A DNA stretch of 24,140 nt from Ulvibacter sp047614245 (GTDB lineage: Bacteria; Bacteroidota; Bacteroidia; Flavobacteriales; Flavobacteriaceae): contig JBLHIC010000032.1 in NCBI GenBank assembly GCA_047614245.1, positions 1 to 24,140 on the forward strand, in the 5' to 3' direction. Positions 6,212 to 13,812 of this stretch are shown in pieces. The notes under the pieces are model-generated. The model was given only the letters and a program-made list of their open reading frames with translations, made no database searches and was not told the origin of the DNA. Made by a program: the position numbers and the translations under genes. The stretch's first letter is position 1; each line of letters starts with the position of its first letter.

Positions 6212-7957
6212 ATGTTTGAAATTTCAGAATTAAAACTAAAAAAGCTGCCTGAACTTCAGGAACTAGCTAAAACTTTGGCGGTCCCAAAGTTTAAATCCCT
6301 AAAAAAATTAGATCTTGTCTATCAAATTTTAGATTATCAAGCTGCTAATCCAGCTGCTGTTAAAGAGATTAAACCTCAAGCAGTTACTCCATCTAAAGAA
6401 CCAAGTAAGAAACCGGAGCAAGCCGATAGTAGTGATACTAGGCCTAAAAAAAGAGAAACTCCTCCACGAGCGCCTCGAAATGATAACCGGAACCAAAAAG
6501 ACAGTCCAAAACCAAGGCCGAATCCTCGTAAAAAGGTAGAAGAAGGTCTAGCTGCAAAAGCAGAAAGCACTTCAAATGCCGAAAACGCTACAAGTCCTGA
6601 AAGCACTACAAACACCGCAAGTGTAGAAAGTACTGAAGTTAAGAATCCGGTAAAGACTGAAGAGAAGGAATCCAAGACTCCAAAAGAATCGGTCAACAAA
6701 CCAGCTCCTCAGCATAAAAAACCGAAACATCCGGATAACAGACAAAAACAACAAAGAGATAATAACCCGAATAAGAATAAAGACTCACGGTCTAACGGGA
6801 ATAAGGATTCTCGTAACAGATATAAAGAACCTGACTTCGAATTTGACGGAATAATCCAAAGTGAAGGTGTTCTTGATATTATGCAAGACGGTTATGGTTT
6901 CTTGCGTTCAAGTGACTATAATTATTTATCATCACCTGATGATATTTATGTATCACAATCGCAAATTCGCCTATTTGGTTTAAAAACTGGAGATACTGTT
7001 TTAGGTGAAGTACGCCCTCCTAAAGAAGGAGAAAAGTACTTTCCTTTAATTAAAGTTGCGAAAATTAATGGTTTGAGTCCAACCGTAGTGCGTGACCGTA
7101 TCTCTTTTGAACACCTAACGCCACTATTCCCGGAAGAAAAATTCAATTTAGCCGATAGACAAAGTACAATATCGACACGTATTATTGATCTCTTTGCCCC
7201 TATTGGGAAAGGACAGCGTGGAATGATAGTCTCTCAGCCAAAGACTGGTAAAACTATGTTGTTGAAGGATATTGCAAATGCGATAGCTGCCAACCATCCT
7301 GAAGTTTATCAAATTGTATTATTAATTGACGAGCGCCCTGAGGAGGTTACCGATATGCAGCGTAATGTGCGCGGTGAGGTTGTTGCTTCTACTTTCGACA
7401 AGGAAGCAACGGAGCATGTTAGAGTAGCCAATCTTGTTCTTGAAAAAGCAAAAAGATTAGTTGAATGTGGTCATGATGTCGTTATTTTATTAGATTCAAT
7501 AACGCGTTTAGCTCGGGCTTACAATACAGTTCAACCTGCAAGTGGTAAAATATTAAGTGGTGGTGTAGATGCTAATGCACTTCACAAACCAAAACGATTC
7601 TTTGGTGCAGCACGAAATATTGAAAATGGTGGATCACTAACGATCATTGCAACAGCACTTACTGAAACCGGTTCGAAAATGGATGAGGTTATTTTTGAAG
7701 AATTTAAAGGTACTGGTAACATGGAACTTCAATTAGATCGTAAAATATCGAATCGAAGAATCTTTCCAGCAATCGATCTTACGTCGTCAAGTACACGTAG
7801 AGATGATTTATTACTGGACGAGTCTACGATACAACGAATGTGGGTAATGCGTAAGTATTTAGCCGATATGAATCCTGTTGAAGCAATGGAATTTATTAAT
7901 GATCGCTTTAGACAGACTAGAAATAACGAAGAATTCTTGATTTCAATGAATAGCTAA
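6212..7957 (+). CDS. rho: Transcription termination factor Rho with long disordered insertion
   Basis: Hexameric RNA-dependent ATPase that ends transcription by translocating along nascent RNA. The order is a Rho_N helical domain (about 3-47), a low-complexity K/N/P/S/T/E-rich stretch (about 48-208) that should be disordered, the OB-fold RNA-binding domain (about 214-285, containing DGYGFLRS), and the ATPase core. The core has Walker A PKTGKT near 342-349, Walker B DVVILLDSITRL near 422-433, the Q-loop region SGGVDANALHKPKRFFGAARN and the R-loop region FKGTGNMELQLDRK. At 581 residues it is about 160 longer than E. coli Rho (419), entirely from the insertion. Bacteroidota Rho proteins are known to carry such insertions, and the one in Bacteroides thetaiotaomicron has been tied to phase separation. 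The ATG at 6212 begins the Rho_N fold properly. A strong terminator follows. Confidence 0.97.
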   Translation: MFEISELKLKKLPELQELAKTLAVPKFKSLKKLDLVYQILDYQAANPAAVKEIKPQAVTPSKEPSKKPEQADSSDTRPKKRETPPRAPRNDNRNQKDSPKPRPNPRKKVEEGLAAKAESTSNAENATSPESTTNTASVESTEVKNPVKTEEKESKTPKESVNKPAPQHKKPKHPDNRQKQQRDNNPNKNKDSRSNGNKDSRNRYKEPDFEFDGIIQSEGVLDIMQDGYGFLRSSDYNYLSSPDDIYVSQSQIRLFGLKTGDTVLGEVRPPKEGEKYFPLIKVAKINGLSPTVVRDRISFEHLTPLFPEEKFNLADRQSTISTRIIDLFAPIGKGQRGMIVSQPKTGKTMLLKDIANAIAANHPEVYQIVLLIDERPEEVTDMQRNVRGEVVASTFDKEATEHVRVANLVLEKAKRLVECGHDVVILLDSITRLARAYNTVQPASGKILSGGVDANALHKPKRFFGAARNIENGGSLTIIATALTETGSKMDEVIFEEFKGTGNMELQLDRKISNRRIFPAIDLTSSSTRRDDLLLDESTIQRMWVMRKYLADMNPVEAMEFINDRFRQTRNNEEFLISMNS

Positions 7958-7988
7958 ACAGCTATTTCACAAAATTTTATATAACTAT

Positions 7989-8027
7989 AAACCCCCTGTT
8001 GCGAATGCAACAGGGGGTTTATTTTTT
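7989..8027 (+). terminator. Intrinsic terminator of rho
   Basis: A perfect 14-bp stem (7989-8002 with 8007-8020, core CCCCCTGTTGC/GCAACAGGGGG), a GAAT loop and then a U-rich tail (8021-8027). On the minus strand the hairpin is followed by a weaker U/A-rich stretch, so it may also stop transcription arriving from the T9SS pseudogene. Confidence 0.92.
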
Positions 8028-8039
8028 ACTAAAATCAGC

Positions 8040-8980
8040 TTAGTTCTTAATAACCTTTTCGGTAAGTGTTCCAACTGATGTTTTCAGATTTAGAATGTAC
8101 ATACCTCTTGAAAGGTCTGCTGTATTCATAACACCATTTATCAATCTTACCCCTGTATTTTTACCCAAAATATCAAATAAGACAGCATTCTGCACCTCGA
8201 TTGTTGAAGGCACCTTGATATTCAAAACATCATTTGCTGGATTAGGAAATATAGCCACTTGAGCTAATGCATTATCATTAACCGAAAGCACCATACAGTC
8301 AGCTCCAAATAAGAAATTACCAAACAACTCTCCACTATCATTTGCGCCTTGCAATTCAATTTTAGTCACCATTTCATCTGAAACAAAACCGAAAAATGTC
8401 TGTGCATTGGTAGGAGTAATGACATTAAATGTTTCAATCAAGGTCCCTCCGGCTCCATAAATTCGAACAACGGTTGTAGGATCATTATTCTCCCATATAT
8501 CCATTGCCACTGCATAAACGTCTGTTGAGAAATTTATAATAGTAAACTCTAAAAATGTTGCTGCTCCAATTAAGGAATCTGTATTGCCAATCGCTGCAGG
8601 AGGAATAGATATAACAACTGAAGCATTTGACGCTTGAATATCAAATCCTACTTCAAGCTCTCCAGCCCCAAAACAGTCATCTCCGGCGCTATTTACGGTA
8701 TTTCCACAAACTGTTATTCCAGCTGGCCCTCCTGTAAAATCTTCCGAAGCTAATGTTGTTACAGTACAATTTGCAGCAACGGCAGCTTGAAAATAAACTA
8801 AAGTAGTATAAGTAACAACAATGGGTAGCCTTCTATTTTCAACTCTTTTAATTATGGGTTCTTCCGCATTGGAAGATGTTATATCCTAAGTATTAGAATT
8901 AGCTAAATCCGAATAGGATTCTGGTTGCTGCGCAAAACAAATGTGCTAACAGTCAAAAATAATAATGTAATTTTTTTCAC
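8040..8980 (-). pseudogene. Decayed gene for a secreted protein with T9SS type A sorting domain
   Basis: Reading from a GTG at 8980 gives a signal peptide, MKKITLLFLTVSTFV, that runs into the wrong frame at a short T run near 8934-8940. Adding one T restores ...FVF-AQQPESYSD, an ideal signal-peptidase site, and joins the frame used by the rest of the gene. That frame is then broken by TAG at 8888-8886, after SNT. From there it is open to the stop at 8040, but without any ATG, GTG or TTG until the GTG at 8510. The body has a beta-rich domain starting around FQAAVAANC...EDFTGGP, with C-x-G repeats and VYAVAMDIWEN. It ends in a type A sorting domain (IFPNPANDVLNI ... DLSRGMYILNLKT ... EKVIKN) that would direct export by the Bacteroidota type IX system and surface anchoring. 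The ligand is unknown. Two independent lesions make true decay likelier than a single sequencing error. A shorter product from the GTG at 8510 would lack the signal peptide. Confidence 0.75.
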
Positions 8981-9143
8981 AATATTTAGATTTAATGTGA
9001 TTGACCGTAAAACTAAGTTTATTTTAATAAATTTTATTTAATAATTTAATTCTTCGTGCGTGGGTTAAACTTACGCTTACAAATTACTAGTTGCTTACGA
9101 AGCTCCACTTTTTATAATTATCTTATTCTATTGAAGAAACTTT

Positions 9144-9151
9144 TATATTTG
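9144..9151 (+). promoter_or_regulatory. -7 element (TATATTTG) for the M14 peptidase gene
   Basis: Exact TAnnTTTG match ending 13 bases before the ATG at 9165, predicting a leader of only a few nucleotides. No clear -33 TTTG is seen. Confidence 0.5.
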
Positions 9152-9164
9152 TTTAAAAAAGTAA

Positions 9165-10910
9165 ATGAAATCCTTCTTAGCTGTTCTCCTTGTTTTATTT
9201 CTATTCTCGTGCTCGTCTGAAAAAAAAGACGTGGACTATGATTTTACAAGTCCATTCGAAAAATCACAAGGAACAGAATCTGCAACTTACGCCGAGGTAA
9301 TCGAGTTTTATACCCAGCTTGCAGCAAATTATAAGTCGATTGCCATGTATACTATGGGAAAAACGGACAGCGGAAAACCATTACACCTAATCACATTTAA
9401 CCCAAATAGAAGTTTTGAATCCGAATTCTCTGAGGATAATAAAAAGAACATTCTATTAATAAACAACGGAATCCATCCTGGGGAAAGTGATGGAATTGAT
9501 GCCTCAATGCTCTTGCTTCGGGATTTAGCAACTAATAAAATTGAAACTCCTAAAAATACCATAATCGCTGTAATTCCAGTTTATAATATTGGCGGAGCTT
9601 TAAACCGAAACAGCACAACGCGCACCAATCAAAATGGACCGAAAGAATACGGTTTCCGTGGAAACGCTAGAAATTATGACCTCAATAGAGATTTCATAAA
9701 AGCCGACACTAGAAATGCGCGTGCTTTTATAGAGATATTCCAGACAGTAAATCCGGACCTGTTCATAGATACCCACGTAAGTAATGGCGCCGATTATCAG
9801 TATACGCTCACTCACCTATTCACACAGCACAATAAATTAGGAGGAGAACTTGGAAAATACTTACATAGTTCATTAATGCCCCAATTAGAGGATTCGTTGC
9901 AAAAAAATGCTTGGGATATTACGCCGTATGTAAATGTTTTTAACCGAACTCCGGAAAGCGGATTTTCTCAGTTTTTAGATTCGCCACGATATTCTACTGG
10001 GTATACGACATTGTTTAACTGCCTCGGAATGATGATAGAGACACATATGCTTAAACCTTACAAACAAAGAGTTGAAGGCACCTATGAACTTTTGAAGAGT
10101 TTTCTTAGTATTGCCGATAAGGATGCTGAAGTAATAAAAGAATTACGGAAAAATGCGCTTAGTAAATACAAAGCAGGTACGCATTATCCGTTAGGATGGA
10201 AAATAGACAGTACACAAACAACAACTTATGCCTTTAAGGGGTATGAAGGGGAAATGAAACCAAGTAGTATAACAGCTGCAAATAGGTTAAAATACGATCG
10301 CAATAAACCGTTTACTAAAGATATTACTTATTACAACTATTTCAAAGCAAAGGATAGTGTACTGATTCCTAATGCTTATGTTATTCCAAAAGGGTATTGG
10401 AACATTGTTCAATTATTGAGAGATAACAAAATTAGAGTTTCTAGAATTAAAAAAGATAGTATTATTGATGCTGAAGTCTATAGAATTAAAAACTATGAAA
10501 CTGTTCGCGGCCCATATGAAGGACATTATCTGCACTATAATACTCAAATAGAAACTTCCAAAGAAAAAGCAACTATCTTAACGGGAGATTATTTAGTAGA
10601 GACTAATCAGAACGGGGTACGCTATATTATTGAAACCTTGGAGCCTTCTGCTCCCGATTCATTTTTTAATTGGAACTATTTCGATACTGTTCTTCAGCAG
10701 AAAGAAGGATTTTCTCCCTATGTTTGGGAAGACATGGCCGAAACTTTCTTAACTGAAAACCCAGAAATTAAGACGCAATTTGAAAAAAAGAAGATTGAAG
10801 ACCCTGCCTTCTCAACAAATTGGTATGCACAATTAGACTGGATACACAAGGAATCAAAACACTACGAAAGTTCACACCTTCGATACCCTATCATTAGGGT
10901 GGGTGATTAA
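9165..10910 (+). CDS. M14-family zinc carboxypeptidase-like lipoprotein
   Basis: Likely a metallopeptidase in the cell envelope that trims peptides or peptidoglycan-type substrates; specificity cannot be read. The N-terminus is a lipoprotein signal with lipobox LFSC (lipidated C16), followed by S17-S18. The zinc ligands fit H104 and E107 in HPGESDG and H204 in DTHVSNG; the catalytic Glu fits E292 in MMIETHML. The substrate-side NxNRDF-like motif (YDLNRDF) is also present. After residue 310 comes a C-terminal region of about 270 residues without recognised motifs. The 581-residue length suits large Bacteroidota M14 proteins. The gene stands alone, with a -7 element just upstream. Its last 39 bases overlap the end of the convergent Nudix gene. 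Confidence 0.88.
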   Translation: MKSFLAVLLVLFLFSCSSEKKDVDYDFTSPFEKSQGTESATYAEVIEFYTQLAANYKSIAMYTMGKTDSGKPLHLITFNPNRSFESEFSEDNKKNILLINNGIHPGESDGIDASMLLLRDLATNKIETPKNTIIAVIPVYNIGGALNRNSTTRTNQNGPKEYGFRGNARNYDLNRDFIKADTRNARAFIEIFQTVNPDLFIDTHVSNGADYQYTLTHLFTQHNKLGGELGKYLHSSLMPQLEDSLQKNAWDITPYVNVFNRTPESGFSQFLDSPRYSTGYTTLFNCLGMMIETHMLKPYKQRVEGTYELLKSFLSIADKDAEVIKELRKNALSKYKAGTHYPLGWKIDSTQTTTYAFKGYEGEMKPSSITAANRLKYDRNKPFTKDITYYNYFKAKDSVLIPNAYVIPKGYWNIVQLLRDNKIRVSRIKKDSIIDAEVYRIKNYETVRGPYEGHYLHYNTQIETSKEKATILTGDYLVETNQNGVRYIIETLEPSAPDSFFNWNYFDTVLQQKEGFSPYVWEDMAETFLTENPEIKTQFEKKKIEDPAFSTNWYAQLDWIHKESKHYESSHLRYPIIRVGD

Positions 10911-11501
10911 ATATTCCTTCGGAAAGATTAATTTAATATTTTCATAAGAATCTCGAAGTGCCTTTTGAGACTGCTCAAAATTCTTCCATTTCACTTTTTT
11001 GATTCCCTCGGCTATTTCAGGAATTAATGGCCCACTATAGTCTGAATACATCTCGTACCAATACGTAATTTTCAATTTGAACTTATCATTACGCTGGAAA
11101 ACATGGTATGTTTTAGTGATAAAGTGTCTAACTTCAAGGTTTTGCACTCCAGTTTCTTCAGTAGTTTCTCTAACCGCTGCCTCTTCATGAGTTTCACCCT
11201 TTTCTATTTTTCCTTTTGGAAGATCCCATTTGGAGTTTCGGCGAATAAACAGTACTTCCTTCTTTTTATTAAAAACCAAACCACCCCCAGCTTCTACAAC
11301 TGGTAACTTTTCCCGGAGAAATTGCTCTAACTTTTCCTCATTTTTATGATAAACATTGACATAGAGCAGCTCACCATTGTTGATTTTATCAATCAATCTT
11401 TTAAACTTAACCTCCTTAAGTGGGATTGATGTATACTGCTTACCAACTTTCTTTTCTGTTGAGAGAATGATAGGAATATCTTTAACAAAAACTTTATACA
11501 T
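10872..11501 (-). CDS. Nudix hydrolase
   Basis: Hydrolyses a nucleoside diphosphate linked to another group; the substrate is unknown. The 209-residue protein has an N-terminal segment of about 75 residues (MYKVFVKDIPIILSTEKK onward) peculiar to this flavobacterial group, then a Nudix fold. The Nudix box GKIEKGETHEEAAVRETTEE fits GX5EX7REUXEEXGU, with all metal-binding acidic residues present. I take ATG at 11501 and not the TTG at 11522, since the ATG gives the family-like N-terminus and the longer version would overlap the pyrE start. It diverges from pyrE with only 7 bp between start codons. A link to pyrimidine or PRPP metabolism can be suspected from position only. It overlaps the M14 gene by 39 bp at the 3' end. 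Confidence 0.88.
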   Translation of the reverse strand: MYKVFVKDIPIILSTEKKVGKQYTSIPLKEVKFKRLIDKINNGELLYVNVYHKNEEKLEQFLREKLPVVEAGGGLVFNKKKEVLFIRRNSKWDLPKGKIEKGETHEEAAVRETTEETGVQNLEVRHFITKTYHVFQRNDKFKLKITYWYEMYSDYSGPLIPEIAEGIKKVKWKNFEQSQKALRDSYENIKLIFPKEYLITHPNDRVSKV

Positions 11502-11504
11502 TTG
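11497..11504 (+). promoter_or_regulatory. -7 element (TACATTTG) for pyrE, overlapping the Nudix start codon
   Basis: Exact TAnnTTTG match whose last base is 5 bases before the pyrE ATG (11509). With usual spacing, transcription would begin at or within a base or two of the ATG, giving a leaderless or nearly leaderless pyrE mRNA. The element covers the start codon of the divergent Nudix gene. No good -33 box is seen. Confidence 0.45.
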
Positions 11505-11508
11505 CAGT

Positions 11509-12162
11509 ATGATTTTAAACAAAGAAACGGCACAAAAAACAGCCGAATTGCTATTGCAAATTAATGCAATTAAATTACAACCACAAAAACCTTTTACATG
11601 GGCCTCTGGATGGAAATCCCCAATTTATTGTGACAACAGAATAACGCTGTCATATCCTGAAATTAGAAATTACCTCAAAGAACATATCGCGAAGCAAATT
11701 GAAAGTCTTTATGGTAAGCCCGATGTTATTGCAGGCGTTGCGACTGGCGCAATTGGCATGGGAGCTCTTGTGGCAGATTGTTTAAACCTTCCTTTTTGTT
11801 ATATTAGACCAGAAGCGAAGGCACACGGGCGGCAAAATAAAATCGAAGGTCATGTTGAAGCTAATCAAACCGTTGTTGTAATTGAAGACTTAATTAGTAC
11901 TGGAAAAAGCAGTTTATTAGCTGTTGATGCGTTGCGTGAAGCAAATGTAAATGTAAAGGGTATGATCGCCATTTTTACCTACGGATTTGACATTGCTCAA
12001 ACTAATTTTGAAAATAAGAACGTACTTCTTCATACCCTAAGTGATTATAACAATCTGTTATTAAAAGCGGAAAGCACCAATTATATTTCATCTAGTGAGG
12101 CGGCATTGCTTTCTCAATGGCGAAATGATCCAGCCACTTGGGATCCAAAAAGTTCAACTTAA
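11509..12162 (+). CDS. pyrE: Orotate phosphoribosyltransferase
   Basis: Transfers ribose-5-phosphate from PRPP to orotate to give OMP, the fifth step of de novo UMP synthesis. The 217-residue cytoplasmic protein shows the TWASGWKSPIYCDNR substrate loop near the N-terminus, the flexible catalytic loop region RPEAKAHGRQNKIEG, and the PRPP-binding signature VVVIEDLISTGKSS (about 121-134). The ATG at 11509 is chosen because the open frame upstream, to an ATG at 11377, runs antisense through the Nudix gene and would add 44 unrelated residues. The SRPBCC gene follows after 56 bp and may be on the same transcript. Confidence 0.96.
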   Translation: MILNKETAQKTAELLLQINAIKLQPQKPFTWASGWKSPIYCDNRITLSYPEIRNYLKEHIAKQIESLYGKPDVIAGVATGAIGMGALVADCLNLPFCYIRPEAKAHGRQNKIEGHVEANQTVVVIEDLISTGKSSLLAVDALREANVNVKGMIAIFTYGFDIAQTNFENKNVLLHTLSDYNNLLLKAESTNYISSSEAALLSQWRNDPATWDPKSST

Positions 12163-12218
12163 AGTTTAACGGCACTATTGTTGTCTTCTAATTTAACCAA
12201 TCCATAACCCCTAGCTCC

Positions 12219-12611
12219 ATGAATTTAAACAGTAAAAAAGTCCTAGTTAAAAAATCCGCTACTTCACTTTGTGAATTCTTAAGTGATGTTAAGAATTTCG
12301 AACATTTAATGCCTGAATCAATTAGCAAATTTGAAATAATTAGAGAAGATGCTTTTGTTTTTGCATTGAAAGGAATGCCAGAAATCGCCCTGGAAGTAAA
12401 GGAAGTTAATTCTCCAAACACAGTTGTCTTAGGAGCAATTAGCGACAAGATTCCGTTCACATTAAGAGGAAACATTACAGCTATTGACGAATCGACTTCA
12501 GAGGCTGAATTGTTATTTTCAGGAGAGTTTAATAGTATGATGGCAATGATGATTAAAAGTCCAATTACTAAGTTTATAGAGACATTAGCCGAGAATTTAG
12601 AGAAAATCTAG
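12219..12611 (+). CDS. SRPBCC (START-like) family protein
   Basis: A 130-residue soluble protein with the helix-grip layout of the SRPBCC/polyketide-cyclase group: an N-terminal strand with KKVLVKKSATSLCEFLSDVKNFEHLMPE, a run of beta strands, and a long C-terminal helix (ITKFIETLAENLEKI). Such proteins bind hydrophobic ligands in a central cavity; the ligand is unknown. It follows pyrE on the same strand, an order I recall from related genomes. Its TAG stop interlocks with the TAG of convergent birA in the palindrome CTAG (12608-12611). Confidence 0.75.
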   Translation: MNLNSKKVLVKKSATSLCEFLSDVKNFEHLMPESISKFEIIREDAFVFALKGMPEIALEVKEVNSPNTVVLGAISDKIPFTLRGNITAIDESTSEAELLFSGEFNSMMAMMIKSPITKFIETLAENLEKI

Positions 12612-13345
12612 AATAGCAACTTAATTTGTTTAAGTTCAAAATTTTGAACACTTTCATCTTCTTTTTCAACAAGAAGTTCGCCAGATTTTGCAACACCTAA
12701 TATGATACCATTAAATTTGAAGCCAGTAGGATCTTCAAAAGTCGAAACTTTATTTCTTCGAAATAATGAGGCTTCATAGGCTGATTTGAGTTTTAAAGTA
12801 TTTCCGCTTTGAAGAGGTTCCAATTGTTTCTGAATTTCCTCCCACATCAATTCAAGAACTTCATTACGCTCGAAAACATTTCCAGTTGCCAATCTCATGG
12901 AAGTCGCCTGTGGTAATTCTGAAAATTGTGATTCATTAACATTTAGACCTATACCAATAATGGTTGAAACGACATAGCTCCCCTCCAACTGATTTTCGAT
13001 TAGTATTCCGCATAACTTTTCACCGTATGACATTATGTCGTTTGGCCATTTAACTGATATCGCAGGTACTCGCAATTTTTCTAAAACTTTCTTGATAGCA
13101 ATTGACACTCCAAAAGTAATAGAAGATTGATCCGAAATATGTAGATCGTTAAATCTTTTAAGCATACTAAAAGTAAGGCTTTGCCCTTGTTTAGATTGCC
13201 ACCTTGCACCCATCTGACCGCGCCCTTGAGTTTGTACATTAGCTACTACCAATGTACAGTCACTTACAGTTGTATTTTTACATAAGTCTTTGAGGTAGGA
13301 ATTTGTAGAATCAATGGCATTAAGTTTGATTATCTTCAATTTCAA
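12608..13345 (-). CDS. birA: Biotin--[acetyl-CoA-carboxylase] ligase (no DNA-binding domain)
   Basis: Activates biotin with ATP and attaches it to the carrier lysine of biotin-dependent carboxylases. In this 245-residue protein the biotinyl-AMP loop GRGQMGARW is at 41-49, KWPNDI at 99-104, and the biotin-contacting lysine is K110 in GEKLCGILIE. A small C-terminal beta domain follows. The N-terminal winged helix of the E. coli repressor-type BirA is missing, so this is a class I enzyme that cannot itself repress the biotin operon. The start is TTG at 13345; a second in-frame TTG at 13339 is possible. It diverges from rsfS and shares a CTAG stop with the SRPBCC gene. Confidence 0.93.
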   Translation of the reverse strand: MKLKIIKLNAIDSTNSYLKDLCKNTTVSDCTLVVANVQTQGRGQMGARWQSKQGQSLTFSMLKRFNDLHISDQSSITFGVSIAIKKVLEKLRVPAISVKWPNDIMSYGEKLCGILIENQLEGSYVVSTIIGIGLNVNESQFSELPQATSMRLATGNVFERNEVLELMWEEIQKQLEPLQSGNTLKLKSAYEASLFRRNKVSTFEDPTGFKFNGIILGVAKSGELLVEKEDESVQNFELKQIKLLF

Positions 13346-13398
13346 AAAGATTGTGTTAGTATTAGGACGACAAAGTGTTTAAAGAAACAAAAAAGTAA

Positions 13399-13406
13399 TA
13401 ACTTTG
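13399..13406 (+). promoter_or_regulatory. -7 element (TAACTTTG) for rsfS-ftsH
   Basis: Exact TAnnTTTG match 18 bases upstream of the rsfS ATG, in the 79-bp birA/rsfS divergent region. The -33 box is weak; a GTTTAAAG stretch lies at roughly the right distance. Confidence 0.5.
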
Positions 13407-13424
13407 CCCAAATAAATAAAATTA

Positions 13425-13802
13425 ATGTCGAAGAAAGAAAAAGAGACAGATCAATTAATTACTCAAATTATTAAAGGAATTGATGAAGTTAAAGGTCAAG
13501 ATGTTGAAATTCTCGATCTTAGAGAAATAGAAAACACAGTTTGCGATTATTTCATTATATGCAACGGGACATCAAACACGCAAGTAAATGCGATTGTAAA
13601 TTCAGTTCAGAAAACCGTAAGTAAGTCATTAAAGGATAAACCTTGGCATGTAGAAGGAAGTGATAATGCTGAGTGGATATTATTGGATTATGTCCATGTT
13701 GTGGTTCACGTATTTCAAAAGCACATCCGTGAATTTTACGATATTGAAGGACTATGGGGTGATGCAGCATCAGTAAAAATAGAATCAACTTATTCAAAAT
13801 AA
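13425..13802 (+). CDS. rsfS: Ribosomal silencing factor RsfS (Iojap/YbeB family)
   Basis: Binds protein uL14 on the large ribosomal subunit and blocks joining with the small subunit, lowering translation during starvation. The 125-residue protein has the family core: DVEILDLREIENTVCDYFIICNGTSNTQVNAI, then KPWHVEGSDNAEWILLDYVHVVVHVF and REFYDIEGLWGDA. The length is typical. ATG at 13425 follows a -7 element. ftsH begins 10 bp after its stop, so the two are very likely co-transcribed. Confidence 0.95.
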   Translation: MSKKEKETDQLITQIIKGIDEVKGQDVEILDLREIENTVCDYFIICNGTSNTQVNAIVNSVQKTVSKSLKDKPWHVEGSDNAEWILLDYVHVVVHVFQKHIREFYDIEGLWGDAASVKIESTYSK

Positions 13803-13812
13803 AAATAGCCAC

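Noticed and set aside
6376..6699. Minus-strand open frames opposite rho (also 6572-6754 and 6946-7146)
   Set aside because: They are antisense to a clear rho gene, mostly over its low-complexity insertion, and their S/F/L-rich translations are what such antisense gives.
11377..11508. N-terminal extension of pyrE by 44 residues
   Set aside because: The extension is antisense to the Nudix gene and unlike PyrE; the ATG at 11509 starts the family sequence.
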